This document shows, piece by piece, positions 49,375 through 57,820 of a stretch of DNA of 64,000 bases. The translations under genes and the position numbers were made by a program. Position 1 is the stretch's first letter, and every line of letters starts with the position of its first letter. The notes below the pieces were generated by a model. It was not told the origin of the DNA, ran no database searches, and saw only the letters and a list, made by a program, of their open reading frames with translations. This stretch comes from Planomonospora sp. ID82291 (GTDB taxonomy: Bacteria > Actinomycetota > Actinomycetes > Streptosporangiales > Streptosporangiaceae), in contig NZ_JABTEX010000009.1 in assembly GCF_015711645.1 (NCBI RefSeq), forward strand, positions 62,001 to 126,000, written 5' to 3'.

Positions 49375-50189
49375 CGGGTGCTCCGCAGGAACGCCCGGCG
49401 GACGAACTCCAGGTCGGCGGGCGTGTTGACGCCGCGGGCCTCGTCGGGGTCGGTGACCGGCACGACGGTGGTGCGCCAGCCGCGGTCGCGGGACAGGTGG
49501 GGCAGGAAGGGCAGGAAGTTGACCTCGCCGGTGGCGGTGCCGGGGGCGGCGCCGGCCAGGTAGTCCCGCCAGGCCGCGGTCAGGCCGCCGGTGCTGAGGC
49601 AGAAGACGCCGACGTCGCTGAGGCCGCCGGGACGGCAGTCGTCGCCTTCGCGGGACATGCGGACCCGGGTCAGGGCGGGTCCGGTCAGTTCGTATTCGAC
49701 ATAGGGGTCGGGCAGGGGGACCAGGGGCAGGGTGAGCGCGGGCCGGGCGGCATCGGCGGCGGGGGAGCCTGCGGGGGCATCCGCGGGGGCGCCTGCGGGG
49801 TCGTCGCCGCGGTGGGCGTGGACGACGCGTCGGACGGTCCGGGGGGACAGGTTGGCCTGGTCGCCCCAGACGATCAGGATGGATTCGTAGGGGCGCCAGT
49901 GGGGGGCGGCGCCGAAGATGGCGTCGCCCATGCCGGTGGGGGTGTGCTGGACGCTGACGGAGACGGCGCCGCGGGCGATCTCGTCGGCGGCCAGCTCCTG
50001 GAAGGGCCCGTGGCCGGCGGGGGACAGGACGACGTGGATGTGGTCGGTCCAGGGGCGCAGCCGCCGGTGGAGCAGGTGCCAGACGGTGGTGCCGTCGGCG
50101 ATCTCGGTCATGATCTTGGGGACGTCGAGGCCGAGCCGGGTGCCCTGCCCGGCCGCGGGGATCACCGCGCAGATCCGCCGGTCATCCAC
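49371..50189 (-). CDS. nucleotidyltransferase (MobA/IspD/CofC-like fold)
   Basis: 272 aa. N-terminal signature CAVIPAAGQGTRLG at residues 7-20, with Lys25 in VPKIM, the nucleotide-binding loop of NTP-transferases; ESILIVWGDQANL supplies the acidic metal-binding strand. It activates a phosphorylated sugar or acid with an NTP. A repeat-rich insertion (GAPADAPAGSPAADAAR, ~131-148) lies before the second half. The adjoining CofD/YvcK-like gene makes a CofC-CofD-style pair conceivable, but sugar-nucleotide synthesis for the GTs is the simpler reading. Confidence 0.82.
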   Translation of the reverse strand: MDDRRICAVIPAAGQGTRLGLDVPKIMTEIADGTTVWHLLHRRLRPWTDHIHVVLSPAGHGPFQELAADEIARGAVSVSVQHTPTGMGDAIFGAAPHWRPYESILIVWGDQANLSPRTVRRVVHAHRGDDPAGAPADAPAGSPAADAARPALTLPLVPLPDPYVEYELTGPALTRVRMSREGDDCRPGGLSDVGVFCLSTGGLTAAWRDYLAGAAPGTATGEVNFLPFLPHLSRDRGWRTTVVPVTDPDEARGVNTPADLEFVRRAFLRSTR

Positions 50190-50889
50190 GGGGGTTCACC
50201 TCCATGCCGGGAGTCTCGGTGTCGAGGAGGGCCACGATCGCGTCCAGATTCTGCACGGTGACGGCTCCCGGAGCGGGTTCGGCGCCGTGGACCTGGAGGG
50301 TGAGCAGGCCGGCGCCGGTGGCGGAGGCGACTCCGTGGGCGGAGTCCTCCACGGCGAGGGCGTCGGCGGGGTCGACGGCCCACCGGTGGCAGGCCTGCCG
50401 GTAGAAGCGCGGGTCGGGCTTGCTCCAGGGTGCGTCGTCGGCGGTGAGCACGGCGCGGAACGACCCGGTCAGCGCGCAGGCGGTCAGGACCCGGGTGACC
50501 GAGTCGCGGCTGCCGCTGGTGACCAGGTAGGGGATGCGGCCGAGGTCGGCCAGCAGGCCGAGGAGCCGGCGTGCTCCGGGAAGGACGGCCACGGCCCCGT
50601 CCGCGGCGTAGGCCCGGTACAGCTCCTGCTTGCGTTCGGCCGCCCGCCGGGCGAGGTCCGGGCGCAGCCCCAGTCCCTGCATGACCTGCCGGGTACTCGT
50701 TCCGGCGTGGGCGGTGTAGTCGAAGGAGTCGAGCAGGTCGGGGGCGGTCTCGGCGAGGGCGGTGCGGAACGCCGCCTCGTGGGCGGGGGCGGAGTCCACG
50801 AGCGTGCCGTCCAGGTCGAACAGCCAGGCCCGCCGCCCGGCGATCGTCGCGGCCACGGTGGCGGTGACCGGCTCCGGCGCCGGGTTCAT
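50182..50889 (-). CDS. HAD hydrolase (beta-phosphoglucomutase-like)
   Basis: 235 aa. Motif I FDLDGTLVDS (Asp25, Asp27), motif II PYLVTSGSRD, motif III Lys in WSKPDPRFY and motif IV AVEDSAHGVASA. Cap type C1, as in PgmB, phosphoglycolate phosphatase and sugar-phosphate phosphatases. It may remove phosphate from, or isomerise, the precursor sugar for the neighbouring nucleotidyltransferase, whose start it overlaps by 8 bp. Confidence 0.88.
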   Translation of the reverse strand: MNPAPEPVTATVAATIAGRRAWLFDLDGTLVDSAPAHEAAFRTALAETAPDLLDSFDYTAHAGTSTRQVMQGLGLRPDLARRAAERKQELYRAYAADGAVAVLPGARRLLGLLADLGRIPYLVTSGSRDSVTRVLTACALTGSFRAVLTADDAPWSKPDPRFYRQACHRWAVDPADALAVEDSAHGVASATGAGLLTLQVHGAEPAPGAVTVQNLDAIVALLDTETPGMEVNPRG

Positions 50890-52133
50890 CCTGCACCCAC
50901 CAGGGACGTCCCGGCGGCGATGCGGGTCAGCGCGGCGACGGTGCGCCGGCCGCAGTGCGCGCCGGGCCGCCGCGGGTCCTCCAGGTCCTCGGTGATCCAG
51001 CGTGCTGCCGTCCGGCCGGGCCCGGTGTCACCGGAGGCCGGCGCGGTCCGTGTCCGGTGGCACAGGACGTGGGTGACGGTGCGCCGTTCGTTGAGGGGGT
51101 CGGCCAGGTAGGCCAGGGTGCGTTCGAGCAGGGCGGGTGCGTCCAGGCCTTGGACGTCGTGGTCGTCGTCGATGTTGACGATGAAGACCTTGGCGGCGGT
51201 GGGGTTGGCGGTGATGGCGTCGCTCAGGCCCGGGGTGAGGTAGCTGGGCAGCAGGGAGGAATGGGGGGTGCCGGGTCCGTAGACGATGAGGTCGGCGTGG
51301 GTGAGGGCGTGGCGGGCGTGGGGGTTGAGGGTCAGGGGGGCGCGGGCGCCGGTCAGCGCGGCGCGCAGCCGGTCGGGGGGCAGGGCCTGCAGCGCGGCCT
51401 GCCGGTGCGGGGTCAGGGGCGCGTCGAGCAGGAACAGGTCGGTGATGGCGACGGCGTCCTGGGGGGCGACGATGTCGGCTTCGTCGGTCAGCAGGCGGCC
51501 GTCGTGCTTGAGGGCGGTCAGGAAGGCGTTGCGGCCGTCGGTGACGTTCAGGAGGCGGGCGGGGGTGGCGAAGGTGGCCGCGCAGGAGGTGACGGCGGCG
51601 TTGAAGTCGCGGTTGAGGCGCAGGTAGGCGCCGGTCAGGACGAGGTTGCCCAGGGCGCAGTCGGCCAGGTCGAGGCCGGGGTGGTGGTGGAGGTGGTGCA
51701 GGAAGGCGGTCAGGTCGCGGGTGATGGCGGTACGGGCGGCGGCGGGCAGGGCGGGCAGGGCGGTGCCGCGGGCCAACCGGTCGGTGAGGGTGGTGAGGTC
51801 GTCGGGGGTGCTGGCGGGGGGCAGGCGGTGTTCGAGGACGGTGCGCAGCGCGGTGTGGCGGGGGTCGGTGTCGTTCAGGTGCAGCAGCAGGTTCTTGCGG
51901 AAGTCGGAGGGGCCGAGCATGCCGGGCAGGTAGCGGCGTAGCGCCCCGGTGGAGTGGCCGTTGTCGTAGCCGTTGATGAGCAGGGACAGGTCGGTGCGGG
52001 GGGTGCGCAGGAGGTGGCGGGCGATGCTGGCGCCGCCGCGTCCGCCGCTGAACAGGGCGATCCTCAGCCGGCCGGGTGGCGGGTCCGCGGGCGTGCGGTC
52101 GGCGGGTGGGTGGCCGGCGGCGGGCGGGGTCAT
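50886..52133 (-). CDS. CofD/YvcK-like protein in glycan operon
   Basis: 415 aa. LRIALFSGGRGGASIARHLL (Gly-rich loop), LLINGYDNGHSTGALRRYLP and the following GMLGPSDFRKNLLLHL match the 2-phospho-L-lactate transferase / YvcK superfamily; ADLIVYGPGTPHSSLLPSYL is the second conserved region. CofD transfers a phospho-acid from a GDP-linked donor; YvcK binds UDP-sugars. A role in F420 synthesis is unlikely here: all neighbours are glycan genes. I infer a phosphotransfer or UDP-sugar sensing role. ATG overlaps the GT2 stop; its stop overlaps the HAD start. Confidence 0.78.
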   Translation of the reverse strand: MTPPAAGHPPADRTPADPPPGRLRIALFSGGRGGASIARHLLRTPRTDLSLLINGYDNGHSTGALRRYLPGMLGPSDFRKNLLLHLNDTDPRHTALRTVLEHRLPPASTPDDLTTLTDRLARGTALPALPAAARTAITRDLTAFLHHLHHHPGLDLADCALGNLVLTGAYLRLNRDFNAAVTSCAATFATPARLLNVTDGRNAFLTALKHDGRLLTDEADIVAPQDAVAITDLFLLDAPLTPHRQAALQALPPDRLRAALTGARAPLTLNPHARHALTHADLIVYGPGTPHSSLLPSYLTPGLSDAITANPTAAKVFIVNIDDDHDVQGLDAPALLERTLAYLADPLNERRTVTHVLCHRTRTAPASGDTGPGRTAARWITEDLEDPRRPGAHCGRRTVAALTRIAAGTSLVGAG

Positions 52134-53134
52134 CGGGCCTCCCGCGCCGTGCCGGACAGGTCGTGGGCGGCCGTGGTGCCGGATGGGGCCGTGCGCGCCG
52201 TGCCGGTCGGGTGGAGGGTGGCCGTGGGGTCGGTCAGGTCGGGGACGGCCGGGGCGCGCAGCACGCCGCGGTGCAGCAGCCATCGCCGGTAGCCGAGGTA
52301 GGCCACGAACAGGGCGCGGTCGAGGGCGCCGCGCCAGAAGCGCCAGCCGCGCCGGCCGCCGCCGCGGGGGTGGTGCTCGATCGGGATCTCGGTCCAGGTG
52401 TGGCCGGTCTCGGTGAGGCGGGCGGTGATCTCGGTGGAGCAGTTCATGCCGCCGGATTCCAGGGGCAGGGCGCGCAGCAGGGGGCCGCGGACGACTTTGA
52501 AGATGGAGTTGAAGTCGCGGTAGCGGGTGCGGTGCAGCAGGTTGCTGACGGCGCCGCTGGCGGCCGAGCCCCAGCGGTAGGGCAGGGTGTCGGCTTTGTG
52601 GAGGCGGGCGCCGGAGAAGGCGGTGGCGGTGCCGGTCTGCAGGTGGGGCAGGAAGCGGTCGAGGTTGGTGATGGGGAACTGGCCGTCGGAGTCGAGCAGG
52701 ACGATCCAGTCGTGGCGGGTGGCGGCGATGGCGGCGGCGATGGCGGCGCCGGCGCCGCGGTTGCGGTCGAAGCCGATGATGACGAGGTGGGGGCAGCGGT
52801 GTTGCAGGTCGGTCAGGAGGGCGCGGGTGGTGTCGGTGCTGCCGTCGTCGCAGACGACGATCTCCCAGGCGCCGACGGCGGGGTGGCGGTCGAGGTAGGT
52901 GTGCCACCGGGTGATGGCGGTGGTGATGTTGTCGGCTTCGTTGTAGGCGGGCGCGGCCACCGAGATGCTGACCGGTGCGCCGACGGCCGTGCCGGGGGCC
53001 GTGGCGGTGCCGGGGGTCGTGGCGGTGCCGACGGCCGTGCCGGGGGCCGTGCCGGGGGTCGTGGCGGGGGGCGTTTCGGCGACGAGATCCGCGGTCGCGC
53101 CGCCGGGGTGGGGGGTGTCGTGGGGGTGCGGCAC
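52130..53134 (-). CDS. GT2-family glycosyltransferase
   Basis: 334 aa from the GTG at 53134, which has gaggagg 6 nt upstream. GT-A fold: SVAAPAYNEADNITTAITRW, VVCDDGSTDTTR and LLDSDGQFPITNL (metal-binding DxD-type), in the style of polyprenyl-phosphate mannosyl/glucosyl transferases. C-terminal hydrophobicity is low, so it is peripheral. Residues ~20-50 are a PGTA/GTAV tandem repeat. It may load the first sugar on a polyprenyl carrier. Confidence 0.88.
   Translation of the reverse strand: MPHPHDTPHPGGATADLVAETPPATTPGTAPGTAVGTATTPGTATAPGTAVGAPVSISVAAPAYNEADNITTAITRWHTYLDRHPAVGAWEIVVCDDGSTDTTRALLTDLQHRCPHLVIIGFDRNRGAGAAIAAAIAATRHDWIVLLDSDGQFPITNLDRFLPHLQTGTATAFSGARLHKADTLPYRWGSAASGAVSNLLHRTRYRDFNSIFKVVRGPLLRALPLESGGMNCSTEITARLTETGHTWTEIPIEHHPRGGGRRGWRFWRGALDRALFVAYLGYRRWLLHRGVLRAPAVPDLTDPTATLHPTGTARTAPSGTTAAHDLSGTAREAR
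52970..53075. repeat. repeats in the GT2 N-terminus
   Basis: Imperfect tandem units (gtgccgggggccgtggcg and variants, multiples of three) encode the Pro/Gly/Thr/Ala leader of the GT2 protein. Confidence 0.75.
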
Positions 53135-53175
53135 GCTTCGCCTCCTCGTGGTGGTCCCGGTCCTCGTGGTGGCGG

Positions 53176-53916
53176 TCACCGCGCCGGGGCTTCCCCGGCC
53201 CCCAGCAGGCGGCCGATCCAGCGGTCCAGGGGGAGCAGGTTGATCACGATGAGGACCGGCAGGTGGGCCAGGGTGAACAGGATCGCCGCGCCGAACGAGA
53301 TCGGCCCGCCGGTGAACAGGTTGATGTGCGGGGCGTCGATGAGGTCGGGGATCTCGACGGGGTTGACGACCTGCCACATGACGTCGAGCAGGCCGGAGAA
53401 GACGATGAGGATGCCGCTGGCCGCGACCTGCAGGCAGCGCCCCGGGGTGCCGCCGCCGATCCGGTAGGCGGCCGCGACGGTGAGCACGATCCCGGGGTAG
53501 AGCAGCAGGTACAGGTGGGTGTAGAAGCCGTCGCCCTGGGCGCGGGCGACGTCGCCGTAGTAGAACCAGCTGACCCGGGGGATCACGTACGCGGTGAAGA
53601 ACACGAACGGGATGTACAGCAGCCAGTGCAGGCGGCGCGAGACCCAGGGGAAGAACGCGATCGCGCAGCACAGGCAGGCGAACGCGAGCAGTTTGACGAC
53701 GAGTTCCCAGACCGCCTGGATCTCCCTGCCGTGGGGGGCCAGCCACGAGACGCCGGCGCCGGCGGCACCGGCGAGCAGGGCGATCCACCACACGTGCGGC
53801 GCCCAGCGACGCCGGGCGGTCAGCACGATGTCGGCGGCGCCGTCCGGAAGCCGCCCGGCCGGGGCTCCGCCGTCGTCGAGGCGCGGCGGGGAGGTTCTGT
53901 CGCTGTGCGCGCTCAC
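53176..53916 (-). CDS. multi-pass membrane protein (first gene of glycan operon)
   Basis: 246 aa with about 6-7 hydrophobic helices after a polar 38-residue N-terminus. No family recognised. Aromatic loops (PRVSWFYYGDVARAQGDGFY, DAPHINLFTG) are exposed between helices. It could be an anchor, polymerase-like or carrier-modifying protein for the glycan made by the downstream genes. The downstream GT2 gene starts 41 bp later. The following seven genes overlap by 4-8 bp each, so this gene heads the transcript. Confidence 0.7.
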   Translation of the reverse strand: MSAHSDRTSPPRLDDGGAPAGRLPDGAADIVLTARRRWAPHVWWIALLAGAAGAGVSWLAPHGREIQAVWELVVKLLAFACLCCAIAFFPWVSRRLHWLLYIPFVFFTAYVIPRVSWFYYGDVARAQGDGFYTHLYLLLYPGIVLTVAAAYRIGGGTPGRCLQVAASGILIVFSGLLDVMWQVVNPVEIPDLIDAPHINLFTGGPISFGAAILFTLAHLPVLIVINLLPLDRWIGRLLGAGEAPAR

Positions 53917-54618
53917 GGGTTCCGGTCCCTTCCCTGGGACGCCTGCGGCGCCGCCGCCGAGGGCGCGCCGGCGGACCGGCGCCTACCGGCCGGGCCGATA
54001 TCCGGACACCCGTTATCCGGGTTCGGACGTGGCGCGTCCGCAGTCGTCTTCGTGCTGTCTCGGTGAATTCCGGCGCAGGGCATGCCGCGCTTCTCCATAT
54101 TCTTTATGTGAACGTGCCGTCCGGCGGATCGTTTCCGGCGGCGAAGCGGACCGGTGGCCGTCGGCCGGGTATTGATTTCCTTTTCCCGGCCGCGATGTCG
54201 AGCAGGGCGGATGCACGGAATCCCGTGCTCGTCACCGCCCGGACCGCCGACCGCCGGATCGCGGAATCCTCGACGGGGAGCCGCCTGAGCGCCTCACCGG
54301 TCGCCGTGGGGACACCATAGGGCCGATGCCGTTCGATGCGGTAGGCCGACGGGCGGGTTTCTCCGGCGGAGGCTTTCCCGTCCCTCCGGCCTCCGCGGTA
54401 AGGCTTCTTTCCTGGCCCGGGGTTTTCTCTCCCGGCCCGGGGCAGTCGCGCCCAGCCGATTCGCTTTCATTTGTGGTCCACCGTAGTGGGACCCGATACG
54501 GTATTCAATACGTGCGGACCAAAACTTGGGAGCGCTCCCATGGCGGCCCTCCGATCACCGCGGAGACCTCCCCGCCGGGTAGCGCCGCCCTGCGCGGGCG
54601 GGTGGCAGTGTGGTGGGC
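53917..54618. other. 700-bp gap without a gene
   Basis: No open frame here has convincing codon use or a ribosome-binding site. It must hold the promoter of the minus-strand glycan operon (left part, AT-richer around 54050-54180) and of the epoxide hydrolase gene (right part, with a perfect CebR-type palindrome at 54527-54540). Nothing else recognised. Confidence 0.6.
54527..54540. promoter_or_regulatory. CebR-like operator (perfect palindrome)
   Basis: tgggagcgctccca is a perfect 14-bp palindrome identical to the CebR box that controls cello-oligosaccharide genes in streptomycetes. It lies 79 bp before the epoxide hydrolase start, downstream of an AT-rich stretch. No cellulose or beta-glucoside gene is in the window. 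Confidence 0.72.
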
Positions 54619-55770
54619 ATGAGCGATGACGCCGCGATCCGGCCCTTCCGCATCGACATCCCCCAGGCCGACCTCGACGACCTGCGCGACCGGCTGCGCC
54701 GTACCCGGTTCCCCGACGGGCTGCCGGACGCGGGCTGGGACCTGGGGGTGCCGCCGGACTACCTCCGGGAACTCGCCGACCACTGGGCCACCGCCTACGA
54801 CTGGCGGGCGCACGAGGCGCACATCAACTCCTTCCCGCAGTTCACCACCGTGATCGACGGGCAGAACGTGCACTTCCTGCACGTCCGCTCACCCGAGCCC
54901 GGCGCGCTGCCGCTCGTCCTCACCCACGGCTGGCCCGGCTCCGTCGTGGAGTTCCTGGACGTCATCGGCCCGCTGTCCGACCCCCGCGCGCACGGCGGGG
55001 ACCCCGCCGACGCCTTCCACCTCGTCATCCCGTCCATGCCCGGCTACGGGTTCTCCGGCCCGACCACCGAGCGGGGCTGGACGGTGCGCCGCATCGCCCG
55101 GGCGTGGGCCGCGCTGATGGCCCGGCTGGGCTACGACCGCTACGGGGCCCAGGGCGGCGACTGGGGGTCGATGGTCTCCCGCGACCTCGGCCTGGTCGAC
55201 TCCGGACACGTGGTCGGCGTGCACCTGAACTTCCTGCTGACCGTCCCGTCCGGCGCGCCCGGGGAACTGGACGACCTGAGCGAGGCCGAGCGGGCGCGGC
55301 TGGACGGCCTCGGCCGCTACCTGGACGACATGTCCGGCTACCTGAAGATCCAGTCCACCCGGCCGCAGACGCTCGCCTACGGCCTGGCCGACTCCCCGGC
55401 CGGGCAGCTGGCCTGGATCGCGGAGAAGTTCAAGGAGTGGACCGACTCGGCGGAGGTCCCCGAGGACGCCGTGGACCGCGACCGGCTGCTCACCAACGTG
55501 ACGGTGTACTGGCTGACCAACACGGCGGGCTCCTCGGCGCGGCTGTACTACGAGTTCGCGCACGGGGGCGGCCCGCCGGAGGTCTCCGCGACCCCCACGG
55601 GGGTCGCGGTCTTCCCCCGGGAGATCGTCCCGCCCGTCCGGCGGTTCGCCGAGCGGAGCGAGAACATCGTGCACTGGACCGAGTTCGACCGCGGCGGCCA
55701 CTTCGCCGCCCTGGAGCAGCCCGAGCTCCTGGTCGGGGACGTGCGGGAGTTCTTCCGCCGGTTCCGCTGA
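54619..55770 (+). CDS. epoxide hydrolase (EHN family)
   Basis: 383 aa. N-terminal EHN domain ([40 protein letters not shown]), then an alpha/beta hydrolase with [10 protein letters not shown] oxyanion region, nucleophile Asp in [11 protein letters not shown] (near 180) and His in [14 protein letters not shown]; cap Tyr residues ([16 protein letters not shown]) activate the epoxide. It opens epoxides with water; likely detoxification or secondary metabolism. I take the ATG at 54619; GTGs 6-9 nt upstream are possible. No signal peptide. Confidence 0.9.
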   Translation: MSDDAAIRPFRIDIPQADLDDLRDRLRRTRFPDGLPDAGWDLGVPPDYLRELADHWATAYDWRAHEAHINSFPQFTTVIDGQNVHFLHVRSPEPGALPLVLTHGWPGSVVEFLDVIGPLSDPRAHGGDPADAFHLVIPSMPGYGFSGPTTERGWTVRRIARAWAALMARLGYDRYGAQGGDWGSMVSRDLGLVDSGHVVGVHLNFLLTVPSGAPGELDDLSEAERARLDGLGRYLDDMSGYLKIQSTRPQTLAYGLADSPAGQLAWIAEKFKEWTDSAEVPEDAVDRDRLLTNVTVYWLTNTAGSSARLYYEFAHGGGPPEVSATPTGVAVFPREIVPPVRRFAERSENIVHWTEFDRGGHFAALEQPELLVGDVREFFRRFR

Positions 55771-55842
55771 CGCGGGTACGGCGGGCGGCGGCGGGGAAGA
55801 CGAGAGAGACGGTGTTCGCGCAGGGGGTGGAAGCGGGATGGG

Positions 55843-56907
55843 ATGACCGTCGACTCGTGGGGAGCCTGGGCCGCCGTCGTGGGGATCGTGGTCGTCCTGC
55901 TGGTTCTCGACTTCATGGTGGCCGCCCGCCGGCCGCACGCCGTGGAACTGAAGGAGGCCGCCTTCTGGTCGGTGTTCTACCTGGGGGCGGGCCTCCTCTT
56001 CGGGCTCGCGCTCTGGCCGCTGGCGGGCCCGGACATCGCGACGGAGTACTTCGCCGGGCTGGTGGTCGAGAAGAGCCTCTCGGTCGACAACCTCTTCGTC
56101 TTCGTGGTCATCATGAGCCGGTTCGCGGTCCCCGCCCGCAACCGGCAGAAGACGCTGCTGTTCGGCATCGCGGCGGCCCTGGTGATGCGGATGGTCCTCA
56201 TCACCGCGGGCGCGGCGGCGATCTCCCTGTTCTCGCCGACGTTCCTATTGTTCGGGGTGCTCCTGCTCTGGACCGCCGTGCAGCTCTTCCGGCACCGGAA
56301 GAACGCCCCCGACCCCGGGGACAACCCGCTGCTGCGCTGGGTGCGCCGCGTCCTCCCCGTCACCGACGACCTCCACGACGGCCGGCTCCTCGCCCGGGAG
56401 GACGGCCGACGGGTGATCACGCCGCTGTTCCTGGTCTTCGTCGCGATCGGCAGCACCGACCTGCTCTTCGCGCTCGACTCGATTCCGGCGATCTTCGGGA
56501 TCACCCAGCACCCGCTCCTGGTCTTCTCCGCCAACGCCTTCGCCCTGCTCGGCCTGCGCGCCCTCTACTTCCTCATCGAAGGGCTGCTGGAGCGGCTGGT
56601 CCACCTCTCGATCGGGCTCTCCGCCATCCTCGCGTTCATCGGGGTCAAGCTCATCCTGGTCTTCCTGCACCGGGACGTGTCGGCGGAGATCCCGGAGATC
56701 CCCACGCCCGCCTCACTCGGGGTGATCCTCACCATTCTGCTCGTCACCGTCGTCCTGAGCCTCAGGCGGGTCCGGCGGCACCCGGAGGAGCGGGCGCACG
56801 CCGGAGCGCCGTACCGGGGCTCCGGCCCGGACCCGGACGGCGACCCGGGCGGGGGCGTGGGCGGGGGCGTGGACGGCGACCCGGGCGGGGGCGCGGAGGG
56901 AAGGTGA
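55843..56907 (+). CDS. TerC family membrane protein
   Basis: 354 aa. TerC pattern: EYFAGLVVEKSLSVDNLFVF near residues 66-85 and STDLLFALDSIPAIFGI near 204-220, both carrying the conserved acidic residues within membrane helices; about 9 helices. TerC/Alx proteins are linked to tellurite resistance and to manganese/calcium export during secretion. No yybP-ykoY-type leader was recognised in the 72-bp gap upstream. The C-terminal 40 residues are a DPGGGVGGG-type repeat. Confidence 0.9.
   Translation: MTVDSWGAWAAVVGIVVVLLVLDFMVAARRPHAVELKEAAFWSVFYLGAGLLFGLALWPLAGPDIATEYFAGLVVEKSLSVDNLFVFVVIMSRFAVPARNRQKTLLFGIAAALVMRMVLITAGAAAISLFSPTFLLFGVLLLWTAVQLFRHRKNAPDPGDNPLLRWVRRVLPVTDDLHDGRLLAREDGRRVITPLFLVFVAIGSTDLLFALDSIPAIFGITQHPLLVFSANAFALLGLRALYFLIEGLLERLVHLSIGLSAILAFIGVKLILVFLHRDVSAEIPEIPTPASLGVILTILLVTVVLSLRRVRRHPEERAHAGAPYRGSGPDPDGDPGGGVGGGVDGDPGGGAEGR
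56845..56905. repeat. ggcgggggc-type repeats at the TerC 3' end
   Basis: Short in-frame units (cgggcgggggcg) encode the Asp/Pro/Gly tail DPDGDPGGGVGGGVDGDPGG of the TerC protein, again at a gene terminus. Confidence 0.7.
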
Positions 56908-56964
56908 CCCGGACGGGAGGCGACGCGGACGCCGGACGCGGGAGCCGGTCCGCGCCCGACGGGC

Positions 56965-57570
56965 CTACCCGACCACGACCGCGGGATGCCTGGGGTCGTC
57001 CACGCGGACGACGACGTCGGCCGTCTCGGCCGGTTCGGCCTCCAGCTCGTAGCGCTCGTAGGCGGGCAGGGTCCAGCGCAGCTCCGGGTCGGTGCGGCGG
57101 GCCAGCGCGCCGGGGGAGAGCCGCAGGTGCACGGTCAGCTCGAACGGGAGCCACCGGCCCAGCAGCAGCGCCCCGTCCAGCAGCAGCACCGCCCCCGGCG
57201 GCAGGGTGACGTACGGCGCGCGCGTCGCCCGGTCGGTCGCCGTGTTCCACAACGAGGGCAGGACCTTGCCCGAGCCTCCCGGGTCCAGCGGCGCCAGCAC
57301 CTCGCGGGTCAGGCCGCCCGCGTCCAGCCAGTCCTCGTAGAAGGCGTCCGGGTCGGTCCTGCCGTGCTCGAAGCGGAGCGAGGCCGGACGAAGGAAATCC
57401 CACGCGGACACGCGCAGGACCTCGCGGCCGCGCAGCCGGAGCGGCCCGGCCAGCGCGTCGGCGAGCTCCCCGGGCCGGGCGGCGGGCGCGCCGTCGACCG
57501 CCACCCGCACCCAGGAGTCCCGGGGCGCCGCGGCGATCCGGTCGGCGAGTTCCTCGGTCAGAGACGACAT
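56965..57570 (-). CDS. uridine-kinase-like protein with degenerate P-loop
   Basis: 201 aa. The layout follows bacterial uridine/cytidine kinase-like proteins: VRVAVDGAPAARPGELADAL near the start, WDFLRPASLRFEHGR with PDAFYEDWLD, then the lid-proximal LRWTLPAYERYELE. However the GxxGxGKS loop reads DGAPAARPGEL, lacking Gly-Lys-Ser, so ATP binding may be lost or altered. I use the ATG at 57570; an open frame extends upstream without a good ribosome-binding site. Possibly an inactive paralogue or a kinase with a changed loop. Confidence 0.72.
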   Translation of the reverse strand: MSSLTEELADRIAAAPRDSWVRVAVDGAPAARPGELADALAGPLRLRGREVLRVSAWDFLRPASLRFEHGRTDPDAFYEDWLDAGGLTREVLAPLDPGGSGKVLPSLWNTATDRATRAPYVTLPPGAVLLLDGALLLGRWLPFELTVHLRLSPGALARRTDPELRWTLPAYERYELEAEPAETADVVVRVDDPRHPAVVVG

Positions 57571-57730
57571 GGAGACGGGGCGTGCACGCACCCCGCCATC
57601 CTGCCAACAGCGGACGCCGCCCGCGCCGGTGGGCCCGCGGACTCCCGGCGGCTCCCGGCGGTACGGCACGGCGGCCGGGAACCGGCCGTGAACCCTCCAC
57701 GGCGTATCGGGTGAGAGGAAGGTGAACACC

Positions 57731-57820
57731 ATGACGGACCCCGGAGATCCCGGGCCGGACGATCGGAGCCGGATTGATCGCGCGCACAGACCGCGCCGGG
57801 GCGGCCGAGGACGCCGGTGA
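57731..57820 (+). CDS. possible 29-aa leader ORF overlapping the sigma factor start
   Basis: The ATG at 57731 has the strong site agaggaagg 9 nt upstream, better than that of the sigma gene itself. The frame reads MTDPGDPGPDDRSRIDRAHR then ends at 57820, inside the sigma gene in another frame. Either a leader peptide or the original sigma start followed by a frameshift. Confidence 0.35.
   Translation: MTDPGDPGPDDRSRIDRAHRPRRGGRGRR

Noticed and set aside
50886-51941. Gly/Val-rich plus-strand frame opposite the CofD-like gene
   Set aside because: Antisense to a well-supported gene and composed of GQ/GG/VV low complexity.
50886-52133. F420 biosynthesis gene (cofD/fbiA)
   Set aside because: Only superfamily similarity; surrounding genes are glycosyltransferases and a flippase, and no FbiB partner is adjacent.
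53917-54320. Two or three 60-190-codon frames in the gap before the epoxide hydrolase
   Set aside because: No ribosome-binding sites, no family resemblance, atypical codon use; likely chance frames.
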